From Adiantum capillus-veneris (lineage: Eukaryota; Streptophyta; Polypodiopsida; Polypodiales; Pteridaceae), in the NCBI GenBank assembly GCA_014529385.2, contig CM043942.1:111694141-111758140 (forward strand): DNA of 64,000 bases, read 5' to 3'. Under the pieces are notes generated by a model. It was not told where the DNA came from, ran no database searches, and worked only from the letters and a program-made list of their open reading frames with translations. Of this stretch, positions 9,430 to 19,178 are shown in pieces (positions within the stretch are counted from its first letter, which is position 1; the number at the start of each line of letters is the position of its first letter). The position numbers and the translations under genes are program-made.

Positions 9430-12400
9430 ATGCACTTACGCTCTGGGCGGGTGCTAGAACACGAGCATATTGAGAGTGCCTCTGTTCATACGGACACCCA
9501 TTACCCATCCACGATAAGCTCTAGACCCTCAGCGGGGACACAAGGTAGCACCACCCAAGACCCTAAAATAGCCGCTAGTGATTCCTCCTCCGACTCAGAA
9601 ATCATGGAAGCATACCCTAACCAAAACACTGAGAGAGAAGGCCATGCACCTCCCGAAGCTCCACAACCTAGTACTAGTATGTTTAGCCGTTTCATGGAAA
9701 CATTAGGTAGAGCTACTCGCTCGGAACCTGATGCAAATGAAGCACACGAAGGGGGTGGGGAAGTGGACTCTCCTTTCACATCGCACGTGGACCCCACACC
9801 CCCAAAGAGTGTCCATGTGGATATCCTACCAACTTCTTACCAAGAAGGCCCTGTTGAGCTACCTCCTTCAGAAGTTCCCTCTAGAGTACCGTTGGTGACA
9901 AGTAAAACCACGGGGAGCAACATTGCTTCTACCTCACAAGAAACCATTAACACGTCGACTCTAGAAGGATTGTTCATTAATGATCATTGGACATATGACC
10001 TCCACACTGAGGTGTTGACGGATCTACACTCTGGCCACGCCTACCATGTAGGATGGATAGAGATTGTACAATCCACCTCTAGTGCCACGAGCATCGAAGA
10101 TCAACAGAAAATGATCTGTAATGTTATCCATGGCATTATTCAATCAGAAAGGCAAAACCGAGGGGTAAATATACTCTCAACTGGCCCCATGAGATTTCTG
10201 GATACGAGCAAGGCTCAACAGCCTACTCTATCACAAATGGAGACTCCTCTAATGAGCCCCATGGACCCATCTTACGTCATTTCACCTGGGGTCTCTATGC
10301 AATCTGAGCCTCCGAGTGACAACTTTAGCTTCCCTAACTTGGCTCAACCCTCTATCAAGGAAAACACAGTGCTCACTCCAGGGATAAGCCTAACAGAGAA
10401 TGTACCGATGACATCTACGGTTAGCGCAGTGCCACTACCTAGTGTTGTAGTACCTAATATGGGGCCTCGACCATATGTGCCTCTAGCCCCTTATGCACAC
10501 ATGGCCCCCACACCTCCAATTGTACCACTTGCTTATGCTCCTCGAGTGCCGCTCCCTAGCTCTTATCCGAGTGGACCTATGCCCGGTTATGTTCCATATC
10601 CTGCATCATCCACACATATGCCAAGACCGGTACCCGTTCCTCTCCCACATATGATTCCAAGAGTACCTCCACCGGCCCTACCTCCTCACATAGGTGACTT
10701 GGCAGCGTTTGCTCAAACCATAGGTCGATCTATCGCGGAAAATATGCGTCATGCATCTGATAGAGAGCCTAGAAGTAAGGCAGTACAAATTGCCAAACTC
10801 ACGCAAAAATTCAATGGGGACGAAGATGCTAGAAAACACATTGAAGTGTTTGAACAAGTATGTGATTCCTTAGGGGAACGCAACGAACTACATAAGTGCA
10901 ATGCCTTAAGCTTGACATTAAGTGGGAAGGCTGGAGATTGGTATAGGACCCTAAGGGTGGACGAGAAAACAATCTACCCTACCCTTCGAAGGTTGTTTCT
11001 AAAGGAGTACATACGAGAAGGTGTGCTTTGGGGTGTAGCATCTCAGCTACAGAAGGCCGAATGTAAGGAAGGAGAGTCAGTAAGGGACTTCATTAGTCGT
11101 CTAAAGCACTTAAACTCTCGTTGCCCTGTAAATGAGCGCTTCAACAATAACCAACTGCTTGATCGATTCATTCGAGGGTTGAGGAATGAAGGAATCTATA
11201 ATGGACTAGTGATTAGAGGTATCACAACCTGGGAAGATGTCACTGCCAATGCAATCCAATTAGAGGACAACTTGATGATAGCAGGCATGAGGGTGTCTAC
11301 TGACACGAGATCCACTAGCTCACAAGCCATTGAGTATGAACCCATGACTGCAAAGCCCATTGCCAATGAGCCAAAGGTATTTGAGACATTCTTGACAGAC
11401 CTCACCAAGGCAATCCAAGAGTCTCTTAAGGATAATCGACCCCCTCAAAATAGTCACATGTATCCAAGAAGGGAGCAACAATGGTGTTCCATTTGCTTAG
11501 GTCCACATAGCACTAGTGAGTGCCCTACGTTTAGAGTAAAATTTAATGGAACTTGCAACGCATGTGGTAGGTATGGTCACCAAGCTAAGGATTGTTTAAT
11601 GATCAAACGTATGATGGCAAATAGAGCACCTGTAGCCTGGACGGATGCACCTCGAGCTCCTGTATTGATGCCTACTCCACATGTTGAGCAACTACCGCAA
11701 CACATGGTCCCTAGACCTCAAAATGTTGTACAAGCTACACCGCTACCACCTCCTGTGCTAGGACCGCAGCCCCCGCATCCAAGAGTCGCCCCTATGAACC
11801 AAGTGGGTTGCGAGCCATCAAATGCTTATGCAGATGGCTGTGAGGAGGAAATAGACACTAGTATTGCCTACGGACTTGATACATTGGAAGAATGTCCTAT
11901 ATACTACATGGAAGATTGTTGGGGACAAGTCAAGCCGGTTTATCAAGCTGCTGCTCTCGCATCCAGAGGTCAAAATATCAACACCCAGGCTAGGAGGCCA
12001 CCTCTTCAATGCTACGAGTGTGGTGGACCACATCGAGTAGCGGAGTGCCCTATTAGGCTGCAAAAGAATGCTGCACAGATGCAAATGAATCAAGGGAGCA
12101 CGTCTCCAATGCCAATACTCACATGTAATCGTTGTGGCATAGATCACTTGATTGCCCAATGCCCCTATAACCCAAATGCGCCTAAAATCACACCCCTGAA
12201 TTTGGTCGAAATTGCTAGTGTGACATCGCCAATACCACCCGTCGCACCCGCTTATGCGATTACACGGTCCATGCTTCAAGGGCCAGGCCATATCCTCGAA
12301 GAGAGAGATACCGCGTCAATTATCCAAGCAAAGAAAAAGAAGACACGAAGGAAGAAGTCGCAGAATACGGAAAATTCAAAGCCAAGTTCCAAAACAAACA

Positions 12401-14610
12401 TAGGAACAGGAGATGACCCCGTGTATATGAATGACCTCGAGGATGATTCAGATTCAGTCGAGACAATGGAGACTAGAACCAATACCACAAAGGGAAAGAC
12501 CGACAAGGAAAACCATAACATGGGACCAAATGAAAACCGAATAAGAGAAAACCATAAAGAGCCTCTGAAAACACCACAAGTGTTTCCAAATCCAATCCAA
12601 GACCCCCAAGAAAAACCGCAGGGGCAAAAAGGGAAGAATCGTAAAAAGAAGATTGGGACGTACCCAAACCCTGTAGACGAGATTAAGCAGGTGAAACATC
12701 TAAGAGGTTTAGTGGAGGAGACTCAAAGGAAACTAGAACCGGAACCCATGCATGTCAAAATTCATGACACAGTGTTTCCCACGCAAGTTCATCCACCTCA
12801 CATGAACCATAGACCGTTAGCCATATCTAGTATCATCCAAGAAGGGAGTGAGGACGGGACATCAGAAAGTGAGCATACACCCTTCTTGTTGGAAAGGATG
12901 TTTAACGAAGGAATACCTTATCCCATTGAGGAATATGAGATTCCATCCTCACCAGTTCCTAGTCAAGGACCTACACCCTGCAAAACGCCAATGAATGTTG
13001 CCAAACTAGTGGACTTCATGTCTTCTGAGGTCCGAACCACGATCATAGCAAAGCTGTATGGAGATCCTGAGTTATTCCTTGCACTTCGAGCATTCCTTAA
13101 CGGAGAGCTACGAACGGGATTACCGCAGTTTGCGCAACCAAATAGGCATGACTCGATTATGATTGATGAGGAAAATCATGTGCAATCACTTGACTTAGAT
13201 GGACACGAGTCTGTGATCGAGGTACCCATTAACGAATTAGGGCAGTATTTTGAAGGCGACGAGTCTAATGCGACCCTACCCATCACTACCAAGGGATTAA
13301 CTATAAAGGGAATTCTTGATGGTGGTGCGGGAGTTAGCATCGTTACAAAAGATTGTTGGGAATCCATGGGAAAACCCCGCCTCAGTGTTACTAACATTGT
13401 GGTAAAGATGGCAAATGGTACCATAGCCAAACCTATGGGAATGCTCAAGGATCTTAAGATCAAAGTTCTAGGACACAAGGTTCGACATACGTTCATTGTA
13501 ATGGATTTCTCTAAACACCTTATGTCATATGAAATGATTTTAGGACGACCATTCATGAGGGAAGCACAAATGGTTCACGATTGGTCTAAAAATCATGTCT
13601 ATTTGCAATTCCAAGACTCTGTCCTTAGAGTGGATTTGGTGACTGGTAAGGTACACCCCTTAGGGAGTAAAACCATTATTGATCATCGCTCTGACACCAC
13701 AATTCACTCGGCCCCACTACAATATTGTTACACTTGTAAGAAGGATACAGACATTGGCCAAGATTCTCCTTACATGGATGTGTTACCGGGTATGACGGAA
13801 TCAGACAATGTGGATTGGGTCCACCTAGCATCAACCATAGACACTTGGGGAAATAGGGGGACGACCTGGGTAACACCTGAGGGGGATGAAATGCCTATAC
13901 CCTTAAATATGCTACAAGCAATGCGTATCGCTTCTGACAAGACTCATCCTAATGTAACGAAGAAAACATACAAGTGGGTCCCTAAAGCTTCTTTAGTGAC
14001 CATAGCTAGTGCTAAAAAACAGAAGCCTTGTAAGAAACGTACCACTCGCTCCAAGAAAAGTAAGAAAATGTTGCGATGGATCCCTAAACGACTATTGGAA
14101 GCCCAAGGCTACTATCAAGGAAATGATCAAATCTGGGTGCCAAAACGTAGATTGTGCTCTTACCTATCACCTGACCCAAGTGAGCCCAATCCCGTAGTTC
14201 CAAAACGAATCAATGATCGTGGAAAGGAAAAAATCACAGAATGCTACACACCCGCTCCCGAGCTAGTTTGGGTACCAAAGAAAGAACGATTTGTTCCACC
14301 TAGCTCAGGAAGGGGGGAGTCCCATGAAGATTCTAGCTCCTCATGTAATACATCCATAGAGGTAAAAGCTTCTACACAGCCTCCATCTATAGTAGTGGAC
14401 CTCCATGAAGCTACCAAAGAATCCACACCTCCCAGTGTTCAAGAATCACCTAATGAACCACTTCAAGTTCGATCCTGGGAGAGTACCTTACCACCCTTGC
14501 AGCTTGACAAGGCACCTAGGGTAATAGAAAACTACTGGCAAAAATCCTCACCTATTACCAACTGGAACAATTGGTTTCAAAGGGTGACAAGCTCATTTCA
14601 AACGGTATGA
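9430..14610 (+). CDS. Gag-aspartic protease polyprotein (1,726 aa), no pol
   Basis: The chosen ATG gives MHLRSGR, typical of gypsy Gag starts, and the frame is open to TGA at 14608. In order: a Ser/Thr/Pro-rich N-terminus (to about residue 330); a Pro/Tyr-rich linker; a retrotransposon Gag fold near residues 450-620 (GKAGDWYRTL, FLKEYIREG, LLDRFIRGLR); four zinc knuckles, CSICLGPHSTSEC, CNACGRYGHQAKDC, CYECGGPHRVAEC and CNRCGIDHLIAQC; a Lys-rich stretch; and a retropepsin-like domain near residues 1280-1400 with ILDGGAGVSIV and the flap-side MILGRPFM. The C-terminal 250 residues repeat a short W-V/I-P-K motif near residues 1515, 1549, 1568 and 1613. The usual D-T/S-G active site reads D-G-G, as in some gypsy proteases. 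The protein would package RNA; reverse transcriptase and integrase would have to come from elsewhere. Confidence 0.9.
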   Translation: MHLRSGRVLEHEHIESASVHTDTHYPSTISSRPSAGTQGSTTQDPKIAASDSSSDSEIMEAYPNQNTEREGHAPPEAPQPSTSMFSRFMETLGRATRSEPDANEAHEGGGEVDSPFTSHVDPTPPKSVHVDILPTSYQEGPVELPPSEVPSRVPLVTSKTTGSNIASTSQETINTSTLEGLFINDHWTYDLHTEVLTDLHSGHAYHVGWIEIVQSTSSATSIEDQQKMICNVIHGIIQSERQNRGVNILSTGPMRFLDTSKAQQPTLSQMETPLMSPMDPSYVISPGVSMQSEPPSDNFSFPNLAQPSIKENTVLTPGISLTENVPMTSTVSAVPLPSVVVPNMGPRPYVPLAPYAHMAPTPPIVPLAYAPRVPLPSSYPSGPMPGYVPYPASSTHMPRPVPVPLPHMIPRVPPPALPPHIGDLAAFAQTIGRSIAENMRHASDREPRSKAVQIAKLTQKFNGDEDARKHIEVFEQVCDSLGERNELHKCNALSLTLSGKAGDWYRTLRVDEKTIYPTLRRLFLKEYIREGVLWGVASQLQKAECKEGESVRDFISRLKHLNSRCPVNERFNNNQLLDRFIRGLRNEGIYNGLVIRGITTWEDVTANAIQLEDNLMIAGMRVSTDTRSTSSQAIEYEPMTAKPIANEPKVFETFLTDLTKAIQESLKDNRPPQNSHMYPRREQQWCSICLGPHSTSECPTFRVKFNGTCNACGRYGHQAKDCLMIKRMMANRAPVAWTDAPRAPVLMPTPHVEQLPQHMVPRPQNVVQATPLPPPVLGPQPPHPRVAPMNQVGCEPSNAYADGCEEEIDTSIAYGLDTLEECPIYYMEDCWGQVKPVYQAAALASRGQNINTQARRPPLQCYECGGPHRVAECPIRLQKNAAQMQMNQGSTSPMPILTCNRCGIDHLIAQCPYNPNAPKITPLNLVEIASVTSPIPPVAPAYAITRSMLQGPGHILEERDTASIIQAKKKKTRRKKSQNTENSKPSSKTNIGTGDDPVYMNDLEDDSDSVETMETRTNTTKGKTDKENHNMGPNENRIRENHKEPLKTPQVFPNPIQDPQEKPQGQKGKNRKKKIGTYPNPVDEIKQVKHLRGLVEETQRKLEPEPMHVKIHDTVFPTQVHPPHMNHRPLAISSIIQEGSEDGTSESEHTPFLLERMFNEGIPYPIEEYEIPSSPVPSQGPTPCKTPMNVAKLVDFMSSEVRTTIIAKLYGDPELFLALRAFLNGELRTGLPQFAQPNRHDSIMIDEENHVQSLDLDGHESVIEVPINELGQYFEGDESNATLPITTKGLTIKGILDGGAGVSIVTKDCWESMGKPRLSVTNIVVKMANGTIAKPMGMLKDLKIKVLGHKVRHTFIVMDFSKHLMSYEMILGRPFMREAQMVHDWSKNHVYLQFQDSVLRVDLVTGKVHPLGSKTIIDHRSDTTIHSAPLQYCYTCKKDTDIGQDSPYMDVLPGMTESDNVDWVHLASTIDTWGNRGTTWVTPEGDEMPIPLNMLQAMRIASDKTHPNVTKKTYKWVPKASLVTIASAKKQKPCKKRTTRSKKSKKMLRWIPKRLLEAQGYYQGNDQIWVPKRRLCSYLSPDPSEPNPVVPKRINDRGKEKITECYTPAPELVWVPKKERFVPPSSGRGESHEDSSSSCNTSIEVKASTQPPSIVVDLHEATKESTPPSVQESPNEPLQVRSWESTLPPLQLDKAPRVIENYWQKSSPITNWNNWFQRVTSSFQTV

Positions 14611-16223
14611 TCTACCCAAGGAAGGGGGGAGTGTTTGCTGACAGTCATTATTCACTTGTTTCCCTCTCAACCTTTTTCCCTGACCTCTCAATTCCAATCT
14701 TAGGGAATGTACATATAAAGCTTTATACTCACAAAAAAAAAAAAAAAAGAGCAAGAGCAATTAGCAAACGAGTATGCACATTAAAAGTCAAAACATTGAC
14801 TCAGACCTACACATGTCACATCTGGTACAGTGAAACAGAAACCTATGCCATAAAACACCTTTGATCCTCATCACTTGAGTGATGGAGGGTAGGTAAGATT
14901 AGTACGATAGAGTGTTTCTGTTTTAGAGTTGCGTGATTAGCGAAGTTCTCTTTTCCCACTAATGTGCCTCCTGGAGGTATTCCTTTTGTTTCCTAGTGTG
15001 TACAGGAGCGTGTTGCTATTGATAGGATTTGGACCTTCATGGAACCTTCAAATCAAGCACGACCATCGACACAAACAGGTGTTTCTTATCCATTAGCATT
15101 GCCCTTATCTTTTTTGCATCTATGATTGTCTGCTTTGATTGTGATTGGTAGCATAATATTCAGCGCATTTGCTTAGTATCAAACATTTAATTCAATGTAA
15201 TGTTTTGTCATAGTCACTTGTCTAGGTTTAAAAATCAAGCAGTCCGACTAAGCTAGTTTGACCAAGCTAGGTATTAGAAATCTTCTCTTAATACCATGGG
15301 GAATGCCTTCCTAATAAGCAATGGTTACTTAGGTTCTTAATCCGATTTAGGCAGCATTGTATGAAATGTACTAGGGCTTTCTAGTGGGCTTGACCCTATT
15401 GACCTTTAGCTTAAGTATTATAAAGGGAGTTTACTAATGTGATGAGCCTGGGGAGGGTAACAGTGTTATATGACCCCCCAAAGTTACAAAATTTAAATGA
15501 TGAAAATGAACAAACAAAAAATCAAAGTGCCACAATGTAAAATTTTAAGCTGGAAGAGAAATCTCGGCTTGATTTGGTACTTCACTCACATGTATCGCCT
15601 ATGGTACTAGAGCCCTAGAGGTTCCCAGTGTGGGCGCTTTTCCTTGAAAAGCAAAAAACCCAAGGCATACAAAATAAGCACACACATCATAATTGAATCA
15701 ATGTGAAAAGACCTTGGGGGGTCAAAGAAAAAGTAATCAGACAGGCGATGATTTCATGAGAAATTCCTTTTATGGTAGCTTAACTACAAAGTTTTCTAGA
15801 TATAGCCTCTAGTCAGCCCTTGAACATGAATACTTGGCTCTCGCGATTAAACAACTTAATTGACCACAGAAAATTAAGAAGCTTACCCATGGTATTAATA
15901 TTCGATCTCTAGTGCTTTTCGACCGTCAAATTAGCGACCCCAGACTTGTTTAATTTTTTGCCTTTACATCTGTTTATGCATTTGATTACATTGAAATTTA
16001 ATGTTCATTGCTAACAAATTGTTTGAAATTCTTTTACCAATCAATGTGTCTACCTAAAACTGCATATGCTTTTTAAGAGAATGCAATTACTGTGCCAATG
16101 TTGTTTGATTTTGCAGTGACTGAAGAAGGCTAAGGACATTCATCTCAAATGCTCTTCCACCTCGACGAACCAGCTTCAACTCAATAGCTTCCGAGGACGG
16201 AATCTACATCAGGAAGGGGGGCA
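14611..16223 (+). other. Non-coding 3' internal region with polypurine tract
   Basis: About 1.6 kb between the Gag-protease stop and the 3' LTR holds no reading frame resembling RT, RNase H or integrase on either strand. An A run lies near 14733. AGGAAGGGGGG at 16211-16221, one base away from the LTR, is the polypurine tract that primes plus-strand synthesis. Confidence 0.75.
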
Positions 16224-16508
16224 TGTTAACCCTCACGGCACACGGACACCCTGTGATCTATAAACGTTGTATTATTTAGAGTCAGGTACCGGGCTTGTCG
16301 GACCAATAGGGAAAGGTAGAGTGATCGTCGATGAGAGGCGCACTTTAACTTGGACATTCAAGGGATTAGTTGGTTAAGCATGGGCGCCCAAGTGTGAATG
16401 GGGTGAGCTCCTATAAAAGCCAACTAAACCTAATTTTTACTCATTCTCTCATTTGTGCAATTGAAGAGTGCTCTTGCTCCATCTCCATCTTCTTCTTCTT
16501 CACCTCCT

Positions 16509-16546
<38 letters not shown>

Positions 16547-16797
16547 GGAGAGTGTGTGTGCGATCGAGCATTACGAAGGCACGACGGCGGCGAAGCGGTT
16601 GAGCGCGGCACGACTGCAGCTTCTTCTTCATCGCGGCGAGGAATCCACCACGAAGGCGAGCGTAGAGCGGTGAGTGACACACCCTTTGTTTTCTTGAGCT
16701 TGCTAGTTTAGGCTTGTTGTGTGCTTGGAGCCGTTTGTGGCTCGCATACGGTGTATTGGCAAGTCCCTTGCTTCGACAGTGCGGCAAGGAGCGCACA
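16224..16797 (+). repeat. 3' LTR of the Gag-protease element
   Basis: This is the partner of 7902-8473 and is two bases longer in the TG run. It ends GCGCACA and is followed at once by CCGAG, the target duplication. Confidence 0.95.
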
Positions 16798-16831
16798 CCG
16801 AGTCTGTAAACTCTCCCTCTCCATCCCTCCC

Positions 16832-16973
<142 letters not shown>

Positions 16974-17675
16974 TCCCCGCTGAGAGAGCACTGCTCGAGC
17001 AACGGTAGGCAAGGGGCTGGAACAATTCATAGGAGTCAATCGGACATAGGAAAAACCACCACGTGTCATGGGGAGGGGCCGGAATCCCTCCCCCTTTTAT
17101 AATAGTATAGCTATAGATTAAGGAGACATCTTCCTTGAAAGTGTGTGTGTGGTCACAATCCGATTTTTGTGGGAGATGAGAAAGCTTCTAACCTAATGCC
17201 CAAGATGCTGGCCTAACAGTCATGTCATGCCCTCCCATCACCTCCCCTAATTCAGGGGGGGTGGTACAGGTGCTTCTCCCACCACGTCGACTACTCATGA
17301 AAATGTATGGCAGTCCTCCAACCCCTTGCCACATAGGCCACTACTCAGCCAAAACCTAGGCCCTGCATTTCAGGCCCGCCCGTCTAGCCTCTTTACCCAG
17401 CAGCTTTTTCAGAAACTACCTCAAGGGTTCACGGACCAGCTCTACAGGAAGCTTGGAAAAGCAGAGATGCCTTTCCAAAGGACCCTCCCGCAGTGCCAGC
17501 AAGCCCGGATCCTGGCCCTCCTCATGAGGTCCCCCCTTGGTCCTCCCCCGATGGTACCTTGAGCGTTCTCCACCACACTGCCCTGGAGTGGATGCTGTCA
17601 ACACGAGAGTTAATCCTCGAGGTAAGCCGTTGGTCATTCTGCCCGCCTCCCAAGTCAAGAAAATAGAAAAGGATC

Positions 17676-18588
17676 TTGAAAACAAGGCCCCTCATAGGCC
17701 TGGTGGCGGGCCCACGTCCACTAGTTGAAGTTTTGAGGGCTTGGGTCAAGAATCAATGGGGCAGCAAAGGGTGCGAGGTAGAGAGCATCCAAGCCCTGCC
17801 CAAGAACCACTATCTATTCATGTTCAAAACACCAAAAATGGCTTTCGAAATCCTAATCTCGGGACATTGGGTATTCAGAGCCTCACCACTGTGCCTTTTC
17901 AGATGGTCTCGAAATTTCAACCCAAACAAATCGGCCCTTGAAAACTACCCGGTTTGGGTTGAACTACCCACCCTCCCATTGCATTTCCACCACCATCTCA
18001 GGAAGATAGGAGGGCATCTAGGAAAATTCTTAGGAGGAAATCCCCAGAGAGACTTCAACCCCTCATGGCACCCTCAGATGCTTATAGAGATGGACCTCTC
18101 AAAGCCGCTTCTTCCTGATTCAATGGTAATACCACTGACGAGGGTGATTGCATGGAATAGCATGTAGTCTACAAATACTTGCCTAATGCCTGCTTCAATT
18201 GCAGGGGAGCTAGCCACTTTGTAAGAAATTACCCATCTAAAGTTCCACCACCTGTAACCCCCAGCAACCCAACTCCCTCCTTCAACAATGAGGAACCCCC
18301 AAAAACTCCCAATCAGAAATCTGAAGCTACCCCAGCACCCCCCACTGCCCCCCCCCGAGCAAGAATGGGAGAGTCACTAAAAGAGAAACCAACAGATCCA
18401 AGGAGAGGAATCAGAACAGATTTTCTCTATTGGTTGAAATCCCTAACTGGATAGAATCCGATGTCCCTGAATCCGAGTCAGAAGCCAAGACTGAGGACAT
18501 AGGAGACACTCCAGAGGATAAGCTAGAGGGTACAAGAGAGGAAGAATGCCACATGCAAATTCAAGTCATGAATAAAGTTATGGACCTC
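17676..18588 (+). pseudogene. LINE ORF1, DUF4283-like with zinc knuckle
   Basis: The frame at 17676-18167 has GPRPLVEVLRAWV, FEILISGHWVF, NFNPNKSALENYPVWVELP and LPLHFHHHLRKIG, the order seen in plant L1 ORF1 proteins of the DUF4283 type. A knuckle-like CFNCRGASHFVRNYPSK follows at 18188-18238, in a new frame; the fourth Cys of the knuckle is Tyr here. The tail is Pro/Glu-rich and was cut by copia element 1 at 18588. These proteins bind LINE RNA. A stop and a frameshift make this copy non-functional. Confidence 0.75.
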
Positions 18589-18815
18589 TGTTACCATATA
18601 CATGTGGTAGTGATGTGTGTGAACACACTAGGACCGCCGGGGCATTTTTTCCCTCTTTAGGAGGTTTTTTCCCCCGTGCATTGTATATACGCCCATCACT
18701 CTAGGGCTATCTATCTTTCCATTGCACACTAAGTAACACACTCTCTATTGTGTGCCTTGAGCTTCCTTCGTCTTCTCCAAGATGTGTGTGTTTCTCTGCA
18801 ACCTTAATTCCAACA
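18589..18815 (+). repeat. 5' LTR, copia element 1
   Basis: TG...CA repeat, 227 bp, with a TATATAC motif near 18684 that may serve as the promoter. It is matched by 23541-23767. Confidence 0.95.
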
Positions 18816-18817
18816 AT

Positions 18818-18829
18818 TGGTATCAGAGC
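18818..18829 (+). other. Primer binding site, initiator tRNA-Met type
   Basis: TGGTATCAGAGC, two bases after the 5' LTR, is the standard copia primer site for the initiator methionine tRNA. Confidence 0.93.
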
Positions 18830-19178
18830 AGGTCACATTCTCCCGGGCTTAGTCGCCAGCTGCTCTAGCACACACCTGCTCACTTTCTCTGATTTCAGTG
18901 AGCTTTGGCGAGCGTTCGCAGGTCAACAAAAATTTTGGGATAGCTCAAAGAGCTAGGTCTGCTTAGAATTTTGATTTGGGCTCATTTCGGCCTCCGTTTC
19001 CACTACAGGCAGTACTTGCACAGGCTATTTCGTCATTTTGTGCAAAATTTCTGTTAGTGCCGTTTTCTGCATAACAGGTGCCTTATAGTCTTCTACGGTT
19101 TGTGCTATATAGCACAGGTTATTCCCGCTCCGTTTCTCCTATTTTCGGGCAGTTTTCACATCAGGTGCAACATTTACC

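Larger units (their letters stand above)
7902..16797 (+). mobile_element. Complete non-autonomous Ty3/gypsy-type element (Gag-protease only)
   Basis: Both LTRs begin TGTTAACCC and end GCGCACA, and the element is flanked by CCGAG at 7897-7901 and 16798-16802. The primer binding site follows the 5' LTR and a purine tract precedes the 3' LTR. As I read them, the LTRs (572 and 574 bp) differ only by one repeat in a TG run, so insertion is very recent. Between them is one 1,726-codon ORF for Gag and an aspartic protease. There is no reverse transcriptase, RNase H or integrase anywhere in the 8.9 kb, so the element must depend on enzymes made by another copy. A Tat/Athila-like lineage fits the tRNA-Asp primer site, but without RT this stays an inference. 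Confidence 0.95.
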
